Shown in pieces: positions 1-4,942 of a stretch of DNA of 5,439 bases. This DNA is from an uncultured Eggerthellaceae bacterium (lineage in GTDB: Bacteria; Actinomycetota; Coriobacteriia; Coriobacteriales; Eggerthellaceae): positions 1-5,439 of the forward strand of contig CAMOUE010000150.1 in NCBI GenBank assembly GCA_946626265.1, read 5' to 3'. The notes beneath the pieces are model-generated. The model did no database searches. It worked only from the letters and a program-made list of their open reading frames with translations, and was not told the origin of the DNA. Each line of letters starts with the position of its first letter. The first letter of the stretch is position 1. Both the position numbers and the translations under genes were made by a program.

Positions 1-38
1 CTCGCTCCAGACGATTCCCGATCCTTATGGGCATCGGA

Positions 39-95
39 CCCTTTGATGCACGTGTACTTTAAAAAGGCCCTTTGATGCACGTGTGCTTTAAAAAG
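39..95. repeat. Two-copy tandem repeat, 29-bp period
   Basis: Bases 39-66 and 68-95 are 28-nt copies that differ at a single base (A56 versus G85), separated by one base. Each copy starts CCCTTTGATG, contains the palindrome CACGTG (49-54 and 78-83) and ends in CTTTAAAAAG. The second copy runs directly into the palindrome at 90-108. No reading frame uses this stretch. It could be a duplicated regulator-binding site or a recent slippage product; the sequence alone does not decide. Confidence 0.9.
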
Positions 96-108
96 TGTAC
101 ATATTTTT
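90..108. promoter_or_regulatory. Palindromic site with TGTACA core, copy 1
   Basis: The 19-mer AAAAAGTGTACATATTTTT has a TGTACA core at 96-101 flanked by an A-run and a T-run, the layout of a dimeric regulator operator. Its reverse complement matches the site at 160-178 in 18 of 19 positions. The regulator is unknown and an operator role is inferred. An alternative is that the two sites are the ends of a small degenerate insertion. Confidence 0.45.
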
Positions 109-159
109 AAAATACGATGACTAAATACCGAGAAATAGCAGGTCACTGAAATTGCCTCT

Positions 160-179
160 AAAAAAATGTACACTTTTTT
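160..179. promoter_or_regulatory. Palindromic site with TGTACA core, copy 2
   Basis: An A-run (160-166), TGTACA (167-172), C and a T-run (174-179) form an imperfect palindrome. It is the inverted partner of the site at 90-108, and the perfect shared arm is 13 nt (90-102 against 166-178). The spacing between site centres is about 71 bp, roughly seven helical turns, which would allow looping between two bound dimers. That reading is inference. Confidence 0.45.
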
Positions 180-396
180 CGACGGTGCCCTGAGTTTTCT
201 GGAATCTGGTCGTCGACGGGCTTTTTTCCGACGGGCAAGTGTGCATGGACTGCTTCGACCTCTCCGGTTTGCTCAGGCAGCTCGCGGGTGAGTCTGCGGT
301 GCATCGGAGTCCGTCGTTTCTCTGTAGTAACCATGCAGGTTTGCGGGACAAATTCGGGGGAATGAATCGCCATATGGCAGCGTGCTGATGGAGCGC

Positions 397-405
397 TGAT
401 AAAAT
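397..405 (+). promoter_or_regulatory. Probable extended -10 promoter of the hydrolase gene
   Basis: TGATAAAAT combines a TG dinucleotide one base upstream with TAAAAT (400-405), five of six matches to TATAAT. No good -35 box lies 16-18 bp upstream, which is tolerated in extended -10 promoters. Transcription would begin near 412 and give a leader of about 60 nt that includes the tandem repeat at 420-441. Assignment is by consensus only. Confidence 0.35.
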
Positions 406-419
406 ACCCAGAAACCAAC

Positions 420-441
420 TCCTGCGGTGATCCTGCGGTGA
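420..441 (+). repeat. Perfect 11-bp tandem duplication in the leader
   Basis: TCCTGCGGTGA occurs twice back to back (420-430 and 431-441), 31 bp before the start codon and inside the predicted 5' leader of the hydrolase gene. A related TCTGCGGTG lies near 293-301. The function is unknown; a slippage product is the simplest explanation. Confidence 0.85.
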
Positions 442-462
442 ATTAGATTAAGCGACTGAAAC

Positions 463-466
463 GAGG
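463..466 (+). promoter_or_regulatory. Ribosome binding site of the hydrolase gene
   Basis: GAGG lies five bases before the ATG at 472. It supports this start over the in-frame ATGs at residues 6, 10 and 20, none of which has an obvious Shine-Dalgarno sequence. Confidence 0.6.
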
Positions 467-471
467 CACCT

Positions 472-3195
472 ATGAATTCACGTCCGATGCATGCTTCCAT
501 GTGGGGAAGCGCGACGTTGCACGAAACCATGCTTGCCATCGCCCTGGTTGTGCTCCTCGCTGGTTTCGCCTGCGCGCTTCCCACGTTCGCATATGCTTCG
601 GAAGCCGAGACGCCGGAGGGCAAATCGAATGCGATGGTCGCATGTTCTTCCGAACTGGAAGAAAGCGATGATCGGATTGAGGGCGAGAGCCTGGTCGAAA
701 GCGATGGCCAGACTGAAAGCGAAAGCCTTGCCGAAGGCGAAAACCAGGCCGAAAGCGAAAGCCTTGCCGAAGGCGAAAGCCAGACTGAAGGAAAAGGCCT
801 GGCCGAAGGGGACAGCCCAATTGGCGGCGATTCGACTGTAGGCGACAGCATGGCCGGAAACGACGGTTCGGCCATCGGCGATAATCGCGTCGAAGGCAGC
901 GATTCCGTCCAAGAAGGCTCCGCTCCGCAGGGAGCGGTGGAGTCCGAGGTTGCAGCCGCATCCGGCGAGATGGTTGACGAAATCGCCGTCGACGATGATG
1001 GGGTCAAGGATTCTGGAATTGCGGATGAAAATACGGCAGACGTAGAGACTGACGCCGTCCCCGCGGCCCCCGCCGCACCCGCACCCGCGGCCCCCGCCGC
1101 ACCCGCCCCCGCGGCCGCACCCGCACCCGCGGCCCCCGCACCTGCGCCCGCGGCCGCCCCCGTGCCAGCTTCCCAGGCAGGCGGGAAAGCTGCTTCCCAA
1201 TCTAAAGGCTCGGCGCCTGAAGGCATGCTGCCCCAGGGAGTGGCCGCTTCCTCAGTGGCCGTTTCTTCGAAGGCCCCTGCGCAATCAAACGCGAAGCATG
1301 GCGCGGCGGCGCAAACGCCTGCGCAATCAAACGCCAAGCGTTCGAACGTCTCCACCCAGGCTTCCGCGTCGGCGGGCATCGCGTACCGCGTCCACGTGCA
1401 GAACAAGGGCTGGATGACGAAAGCGACGTCGGGCGCGACTGCCGGCACGACGGGGCAGCGCCTGCGCATCGAGGCGCTGCGGCTCTGGCTGACCGGCATC
1501 GACGGCGGCCTGCAATACCAGGCCTACGTCCAAGGGCTGGGCTGGCAGCGCATCGCGGTAGACGGCTCGATTGCCGGCACGACGGGCAAGGGCCGCCGCA
1601 TCGAGGCGCTGCGCATCGAGTTGTACGGCGAGGCGTCGCAGCTCTACAACGTCCGCTATCGCGCGCACGTCCAGGGAGTTGGCTGGCAGAGCTGGGTTTC
1701 CGACGGCAAAATCGCAGGCCTGGCGGGCGACGGAAAGCGCCTCGAGGCCCTACAGGTCGAGTTGGCGAAACGCTCCAAGGAGACGGCCAAGCAAAACGAC
1801 GGCATCGTCGACGTGCGTTACCGCGGTCACGTGCAAAGCGTCGGCTGGCAAGCATATGCGAAGGGTAACGAAATCGCCGGAACGACCGGGCGCAGCCTGC
1901 GCGTCGAGGCCCTCAACCTCTCGCTCGACCCGGGCACGTTGAAAGGCGGCATCCAATACCGCGTCCACGTGCAGGGAATCGGCTGGATGCCGTGGGTTTC
2001 CGACGGCACGCTCGCCGGCACGACGGGCCAGTCCAAGCGCATTGAGGCCATCCAGGTCCGCCTCACCGGCAACGCCGCCAAGCAATACGACGTGGCGTAC
2101 CGGGCGCATGTGCAGGGGATCGGCTGGCAGCAGCTCGTGCGAAACGGCGCGACGGCCGGCACGACGGGCCAGAGCAAGCGCATCGAGGCGCTGCGCATCC
2201 AGCTGTTGCCGAAGGGCTACTGGAACGGCTGGGACGGTTCGGGCAAGAGCTGGAGCTATTACAAATCGGGCGAAAAATGCGTGAACGAATGGGTCGTCAC
2301 GTCGCAGGCCCCGATGGCGGGATCGGCGTCCGGCTCGCAACGCTACTGGATAGACGGCAACGGCAAGCTGGCCGTCTCGCGGCTCATCGACATCCGCACG
2401 ACGCGTGACAAGGCGGCCGGCTACTACGCCTACGCCCTCGACAAAGGCTACGTCCTGCGCGGCGAGCTGCCGAAGGACGGCGTCGTCATGCTCGCGGACG
2501 AGAACGGCCGCCTGGCGACGGAAGCCGGCTGGCTCGACGAGTGCAAGTACTCGCCCACGCGCGACTGGTACTGGTATTTCGCCGTCAAGGCAAAGGACGG
2601 CCCCTACACCGTCGCGAAGACGGGCTTCTACAAGGACGGGGGAGAGACGTACTACAGCGACCCCAAGACCGGGCGCATGCTCCACGACCAGACCATCAAG
2701 GTCTCCAACAAGTGGTACGCAATCGACCCGCACGGGCGCGTGACCTCGGTCGGCTCGCGTCAGGATATCATCGAGAAGGCGGTGAAATGGGCCATCGCCA
2801 TCGCGAAGGACGATAGCCACGGTTACAGCCAGGGCATGGACTTGCGCTGGGGCCCCGACTACGATTGCTCGTCGTTCGTCGTCTCGGCCTACAAGAGCGT
2901 GGGACTCGACCTCGGCGCGGCCAGCTGGACCGGCAACATGAAGTCCGAGCTGACGAGCCACGGGTTCAAGTTCTACACCGATCTGGGAACCCTGCACCGC
3001 GGCGACATCCTCTGGGTCCACGGAAGCGCCCACCAGCATACCGAGCTCTACATCGGCAGCAACCAGCTCGTCGGTGCCACGAGCAGCGAGACCGGCGGGA
3101 CCATGGGTCGCACGGGCGACCAGACCGGCAGGGAAATCCGCGTGGGAGACTACTACGACTACGGTTGGCAGGGGTTCTTCCGCTTCGTCGGGTAA
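472..3195 (+). CDS. Secreted ChW-repeat peptidoglycan hydrolase, Pal-like (Amidase_5) C-terminal domain
   Basis: This 907-residue protein is exported and probably cuts peptidoglycan while bound to the cell wall. Residues 1-42 are a signal peptide: a long n-region, a hydrophobic core at about 21-36 and a likely cleavage after AYA42. Residues 60-119 are acidic 12-residue repeats, and 197-233 are Pro/Ala-rich. Six ChW repeats span about 303-579. Aromatic- and Gly-rich segments at 583-760 (YWNGWDG, RYWIDGNGKL, NKWYAIDPHGRV) resemble choline/cell-wall-binding repeats. Residues 764-907 resemble the phage Dp-1 Pal amidase domain: GMDLRWGPDYDCSSFV with candidate nucleophile Cys799, and HQHTELYIG with candidate His856. 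No LPXTG motif or C-terminal membrane anchor is present, so attachment should be non-covalent. The gene is monocistronic, with its own promoter and a convergent neighbour. The bond cut (amide or endopeptidase) cannot be told from sequence. An NlpC/P60 label would also be defensible. Family and export are firm; the role (remodelling, separation or killing of competitors) is open. Confidence 0.9.
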   Translation: MNSRPMHASMWGSATLHETMLAIALVVLLAGFACALPTFAYASEAETPEGKSNAMVACSSELEESDDRIEGESLVESDGQTESESLAEGENQAESESLAEGESQTEGKGLAEGDSPIGGDSTVGDSMAGNDGSAIGDNRVEGSDSVQEGSAPQGAVESEVAAASGEMVDEIAVDDDGVKDSGIADENTADVETDAVPAAPAAPAPAAPAAPAPAAAPAPAAPAPAPAAAPVPASQAGGKAASQSKGSAPEGMLPQGVAASSVAVSSKAPAQSNAKHGAAAQTPAQSNAKRSNVSTQASASAGIAYRVHVQNKGWMTKATSGATAGTTGQRLRIEALRLWLTGIDGGLQYQAYVQGLGWQRIAVDGSIAGTTGKGRRIEALRIELYGEASQLYNVRYRAHVQGVGWQSWVSDGKIAGLAGDGKRLEALQVELAKRSKETAKQNDGIVDVRYRGHVQSVGWQAYAKGNEIAGTTGRSLRVEALNLSLDPGTLKGGIQYRVHVQGIGWMPWVSDGTLAGTTGQSKRIEAIQVRLTGNAAKQYDVAYRAHVQGIGWQQLVRNGATAGTTGQSKRIEALRIQLLPKGYWNGWDGSGKSWSYYKSGEKCVNEWVVTSQAPMAGSASGSQRYWIDGNGKLAVSRLIDIRTTRDKAAGYYAYALDKGYVLRGELPKDGVVMLADENGRLATEAGWLDECKYSPTRDWYWYFAVKAKDGPYTVAKTGFYKDGGETYYSDPKTGRMLHDQTIKVSNKWYAIDPHGRVTSVGSRQDIIEKAVKWAIAIAKDDSHGYSQGMDLRWGPDYDCSSFVVSAYKSVGLDLGAASWTGNMKSELTSHGFKFYTDLGTLHRGDILWVHGSAHQHTELYIGSNQLVGATSSETGGTMGRTGDQTGREIRVGDYYDYGWQGFFRFVG
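649..828 (+). repeat. 36-bp tandem repeats encoding acidic 12-residue units
   Basis: Four in-frame units at 685-720, 721-756, 757-792 and 793-828 encode variants of ESLAEGESQTES. The middle two are nearly identical in DNA, and a degenerate fifth unit (residues 60-71) precedes them at 649-684. The period is exactly 36 bp, so copy-number change would keep the reading frame. The segment lies just after the signal peptide and probably forms an extended, acidic spacer. Confidence 0.85.
1060..1170 (+). repeat. Pro/Ala-rich low-complexity linker
   Basis: Residues 197-233 are almost entirely Pro and Ala, encoded by very GC-rich CCCGCGGCC-like tracts. Such Pro/Ala stretches commonly act as rigid wall-spanning linkers. 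The DNA is slippage-prone. Further on, residues of APAQSNAK type recur, from a 22-nt near-repeat at 1276-1297 and 1318-1339 (one mismatch). Confidence 0.8.
1378..2208 (+). repeat. Six ChW (clostridial hydrophobic W) repeats
   Basis: Six units of about 40 residues begin near residues 303, 347, 394, 448, 494 and 541. Each follows the pattern YxxHVQxxGW, then about nine residues, DGxxAGTTG, then RIEAL. Unit 1 has HVQNKGW, unit 2 replaces H with Y (YVQGLGW), unit 3 has AGLAG instead of AGTTG, and unit 4 lacks the DG of the second motif. ChW repeats are known from Clostridium acetobutylicum and are expanded in some other Gram-positive lineages; a surface or wall interaction is inferred, and their exact ligand is not established by this sequence. 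Confidence 0.92.
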
Positions 3196-3202
3196 ACACG
3201 GC

Positions 3203-3287
3203 GCGGGCTCCTGCGCTGAGCGGGCTCTTGCGCTGCGCGGACGCCAATGCGGCGCTGACTCCAGCGCTGCGCGGACGCCAACGCGGC
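3203..3287. repeat. Array of five imperfect 17-nt tandem units
   Basis: Units at 3203-3219, 3220-3236, 3237-3253, 3254-3270 and 3271-3287 line up in a strict 17-nt register with consensus near GCGGRCKCCWRYGCKGC. Units 1 and 2 differ at two bases. Units 3 and 5 differ at one base and form part of a 25-nt direct repeat (3230-3254 and 3264-3288). The array starts eight bases after the hydrolase stop codon. The last unit also makes a hairpin, GACGCC (3274-3279) with GGCGTC (3285-3290), without a T-run. Confidence 0.7.
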
Positions 3288-3317
3288 GTCGGAGCAACGG
3301 CTTCGACCACGAAAACG

Positions 3318-3345
3318 AAGGCCCGCCACCTGCGTGACGGGCCTT
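3318..3345. terminator. Bidirectional intrinsic terminator between convergent genes
   Basis: AAGGCCCG (3318-3325) pairs perfectly with CGGGCCTT (3338-3345). A C/A mismatch and a further CAC/GTG stem enclose a CTGC loop. On the minus strand the stem is followed by CGTTTTCG, a modest T-run, and it starts 23 bases after the ahcY stop codon, so it fits ahcY best. On the plus strand the 3' flank (CCGCTTCCG) is poor in T, so termination of the hydrolase transcript here is likely but less certain. Confidence 0.75.
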
Positions 3346-3368
3346 CCGCTTCCGATTGTCGCGATTTC

Positions 3369-4619
3369 CTAGAAACGCCAGGAGTTCATGTAGGCGATCT
3401 GCTCCTCGGTCAGCGTGTCGATCTCCACGCCGAGGGTCTCGAGCTTCACGCGCGCGACGCCGTCGTCGATCTCGGCGGGCACGTCGTAGACCTTGTTCTC
3501 GAGCTCGCTCGCATGCTTGTACAGGAACTCGGCCGCGAGCGCCTGGTTCGCGAAGCTCATGTCCATGACCGATGCGGGATGTCCCTCGGCGCATGCCAGG
3601 TTGACCAGGCGGCCCTGCGCCAGCAGCACGACCTTGCGGCCGTCTTCGAGCGTGTACTCCTCGACGAGCGGCTTGAGCTCGACCTTGTCGGTCGAATGCT
3701 CCTCGAGCCATTCGATGTTGATCTCGGAGTCGAAGTGGCCCGAGTTGCACAGGATGGCGCCGTCCTTCATGTTCTCGAAGGCGGGTGCGTCGACGACCTT
3801 GCAATCGCCGGTGACCGTGACCCATACGTCGGCATAGCGCGCGGCTTCCTCGGCCTTCATGACGCGGTAGCCTTCCATGTGCGCCTCGAGGGCCTTCAGC
3901 GGATCGACCTCGCAGATGATGACGTCCATGCCCATGCCCTTGGCGCGAAGCGCCAGGCCGCTGCCGCAGTAGCCGTAACCCGAGATCACGATCGTGCGGC
4001 CGCACAGCAGGCGGTTCGTGGCGCGCACGATGCCGTCGAGCGTCGACTGGCCCGTGCCGTAGTGGTTGTCGAAGCAGTGCTTGGTGTTGGCGTCGTTGAT
4101 GTTGAAGACGGGGTAGCCGAGCGTCCCCTCCGCAGCCATGGCGGCCAGGCGCACGACGCCGGTCGTGGTCTCCTCGGTGCCGCCGATGACGCCGGCGAGC
4201 TTGTCGGTGAACCGCGTGTGCAGCGCGGTGTCGAGGTCGGCGCCGTCGTCCATGATGATCTGCGGGTCGGTGGCCACGACGGCCTCGATGTGCTTGTTGT
4301 AGGTGTCGGCGTCCTCGCCGGCGATCGCGTGCACGTCGATGCCGAAGTCGCGCACGAGCGAGGCGGCCGTGTCGTCCTGGGTCGACAGCGGGTTCGACGC
4401 GCACAGCGTCACCTTCGCACCCGATGCCACCAGCGCGCGCATGAGGTTGGCGGTCTCGGTCGTCACGTGCATGCACGCGCCGATGCGCACGCCCTCGAGC
4501 GGACGTTCGCGCTCGAAACGCTCGCGGATGCTCGCGAGCACCGGCATGTCGCGATCCGCCCACATGATGCGGGCGAGGCCCTGGTCGGCCAAGTTGATGT
4601 CCTTGATTTCGTAGGTCAT
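3369..4619 (-). CDS. ahcY: S-adenosylhomocysteine hydrolase (adenosylhomocysteinase)
   Basis: This cytosolic NAD-dependent enzyme (EC 3.13.2.1, formerly 3.3.1.1) reversibly splits S-adenosylhomocysteine to adenosine and homocysteine, relieving product inhibition of methyltransferases. The 416-residue protein is the short form, lacking the roughly 40-residue insertion seen in some bacterial and plant members. Visible signatures: CMHVTTETA with His51, DDGADL with Asp125, EETTTGV with Glu150, TKHCFDNHYGTGQS with Lys180, Asp184 and Asn185 (the substrate and hydride-transfer set of the family), the NAD-binding GYGYCGSG at 214-221, GHFDSEI, and GRLVNLACAEGHPASVMD. The C-terminus ends MNSWRF, without the long Lys/Tyr tail of eukaryotic enzymes. 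I chose the ATG at 4617-4619 because GGAGGA lies four bases upstream; the ATG at 4629-4631 overlaps that ribosome binding site and has none of its own. No other methyl-cycle gene is adjacent in the window. Confidence 0.97.
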   Translation of the reverse strand: MTYEIKDINLADQGLARIMWADRDMPVLASIRERFERERPLEGVRIGACMHVTTETANLMRALVASGAKVTLCASNPLSTQDDTAASLVRDFGIDVHAIAGEDADTYNKHIEAVVATDPQIIMDDGADLDTALHTRFTDKLAGVIGGTEETTTGVVRLAAMAAEGTLGYPVFNINDANTKHCFDNHYGTGQSTLDGIVRATNRLLCGRTIVISGYGYCGSGLALRAKGMGMDVIICEVDPLKALEAHMEGYRVMKAEEAARYADVWVTVTGDCKVVDAPAFENMKDGAILCNSGHFDSEINIEWLEEHSTDKVELKPLVEEYTLEDGRKVVLLAQGRLVNLACAEGHPASVMDMSFANQALAAEFLYKHASELENKVYDVPAEIDDGVARVKLETLGVEIDTLTEEQIAYMNSWRF

Positions 4620-4623
4620 GTGA

Positions 4624-4629
4624 TCCTCC
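4624..4629 (-). promoter_or_regulatory. Ribosome binding site that decides the ahcY start
   Basis: On the minus strand GGAGGA is followed by TCAC and then the ATG at 4619. This is a near-ideal Shine-Dalgarno sequence and spacing. It overlaps the codons after the upstream in-frame ATG (4631), which argues that a four-residue longer start (MEDH-) is an annotation artefact. Confidence 0.88.
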
Positions 4630-4706
4630 ATGTTCGATCGTTGCCGTCAAAGGGTACCACAATGCGCGCGGACGCATCGTTTCGCGCGGGCCCCGGAGCT
4701 TGTCTA

Positions 4707-4716
4707 ATGTGCACAT
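4707..4716. promoter_or_regulatory. Perfect 10-bp palindrome upstream of ahcY
   Basis: ATGTGCACAT is a perfect dyad 88 bp upstream of the ahcY start, in the divergent intergenic region. It resembles the TGTACA sites at 96-101 and 167-172 only loosely. It could be an operator half of ahcY control, but short palindromes arise often by chance. Confidence 0.25.
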
Positions 4717-4733
4717 AAGGTGGAGAAACTTTG

Positions 4734-4791
4734 GCGGTATCACCATATTTAGGTGTTTTGGGCGCTTCTGGCGACCAAAACGGGAAACCGC
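4734..4791. promoter_or_regulatory. Nested dyad symmetry upstream of the glycosyltransferase promoter
   Basis: GTTTTGG (4755-4761) pairs with CCAAAAC (4775-4781). After one G/A mismatch, CGC (4763-4765) pairs with GCG (4771-4773) around a TTCTG loop. Outside it, GCGGT (4734-4738) pairs with ACCGC (4787-4791), and CACC (4741-4744) with GGTG (4752-4755). The dyads end three bases before the -35 box at 4794, a place suited to an activator or repressor site. Neither strand shows a T-run after the main hairpin, so a terminator is unlikely. If ahcY is transcribed from beyond this point, it would instead lie in the ahcY leader. Confidence 0.45.
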
Positions 4792-4793
4792 AT

Positions 4794-4822
4794 GTGCCAT
4801 CGAAGTGTGCAGATACTATAAT
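4794..4822 (+). promoter_or_regulatory. Sigma-70-type promoter of the glycosyltransferase gene
   Basis: A consensus -10 box TATAAT (4817-4822) lies 17 bp from GTGCCA (4794-4799), which matches four of six positions of TTGACA. Transcription should start near 4828-4830. The -10 region reads AATTATAGT on the other strand, itself a fair -10 (TATAGT), so leftward transcription towards ahcY from the same site is conceivable but has no good -35. Confidence 0.7.
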
Positions 4823-4825
4823 TCA

Positions 4826-4942
4826 CGAGGTTTGCCTGCAAGCTCGACAGCCTGCAGGAAAGCGGGCCCGGAGGGAGACGGGACCGCAGCAGGGGGCAGC
4901 CGCCGACGGCGGTGAGCCTGAACCGACCAGAAGAAGGAAGCT
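4826..4942 (+). ncRNA. Possible structured 5' leader of the glycosyltransferase mRNA
   Basis: About 115 untranslated nucleotides separate the predicted transcription start from the GTG start codon. Two early pairings exclude each other: CGAG (4826-4829) with CTCG (4843-4846) plus TTG/CAA inside, or CCTGCA (4835-4840) with TGCAGG (4853-4858). A later hairpin pairs CCGCC (4900-4904) with GGCGG (4908-4912). I could not match the leader to a known riboswitch class (SAM, SAH, cobalamin, c-di-GMP and c-di-AMP were considered). No long uORF with a good start is evident. Confidence 0.3.
4933..4940 (+). promoter_or_regulatory. Ribosome binding site for the GTG start
   Basis: GAAGGAAG lies just before the GTG at 4943, with AAGGA four bases from the start codon. 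An in-frame TGA at 4919-4921 and the absence of any ATG between it and 4943 leave this GTG as the best start. Confidence 0.75.

Larger units (their letters stand above)
1..471. other. Gene-poor AT-rich region upstream of the hydrolase gene
   Basis: No convincing coding sequence is present. Short open frames on the minus strand (for example around 121-351 and 158-418) overlap each other, have no ribosome binding site and match no family I recognise. The stretch holds the 29-bp tandem repeat, the two TGTACA palindromes, a direct repeat CGACGGGC at 214-221 and 229-236 around a T6 run (222-227), a 13-nt near-repeat AAATACC(G/C)AGAAA at 123-135 and 402-414, and the hydrolase gene promoter and leader. 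The T6 run after a GCCC...GGGC pairing (187-190 with 218-221) is at best a weak terminator. Confidence 0.6.
4620..4942. other. Divergent intergenic region between ahcY and the glycosyltransferase gene
   Basis: This 323-bp stretch has no credible gene. From left to right it holds the ahcY ribosome binding site, a GC-rich block (4660-4700), the palindrome at 4707-4716, an AT-richer block with the nested dyads at 4734-4791, the rightward promoter at 4794-4822 and the leader of the glycosyltransferase gene. A candidate ahcY extended -10 on the minus strand, TGGTACCCT at about 4651-4659, is a weak match. The true ahcY promoter is not resolved. Confidence 0.6.

Noticed and set aside
90..178. Complete insertion sequence or MITE bounded by the 13-bp inverted repeats
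   Set aside because: Only 63 bp lie between the arms, and no target-site duplication was found flanking them; kept as an alternative, not a call.
187..227. Intrinsic terminator ending at the T6 run
   Set aside because: The only upstream pairing is GCCC/GGGC with a 27-nt loop, too weak for a confident terminator.
158..418. Small minus-strand open frames upstream of the hydrolase gene
   Set aside because: No ribosome binding site, no recognisable family, overlapping alternatives of similar length, and they run through the palindrome and repeat elements.
273..1499. Long minus-strand open frame (408 codons) opposite the start of the hydrolase gene
   Set aside because: Its Ala/Gly and Ser/Pro-rich translation is the antisense image of the repeat and Pro/Ala regions; no ribosome binding site or family match.
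1378..2208. Regular DNA repeats as a CRISPR array
   Set aside because: The repeats are coding ChW units of varying length in one continuous frame, with no spacer-like unique segments or conserved palindromic repeat.
2865..4718. Plus-strand open frame of 617 codons
   Set aside because: Antisense to ahcY and out of frame with the hydrolase; ahcY has unmistakable family motifs throughout.
4620..4720. SAM or SAH riboswitch in the ahcY leader
   Set aside because: ahcY genes sometimes carry an SAH riboswitch, but I see none of the conserved core (GAGGAGCGCTGC-like) in the minus-strand sequence here.
1750..4800. Minus-strand open frame of 1016 codons across ahcY and most of the hydrolase gene
   Set aside because: A shifted-frame shadow of ahcY on the same strand and of the hydrolase on the other. 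High GC at third positions removes stop codons; composition is Arg/Ala/His-rich with no domain.
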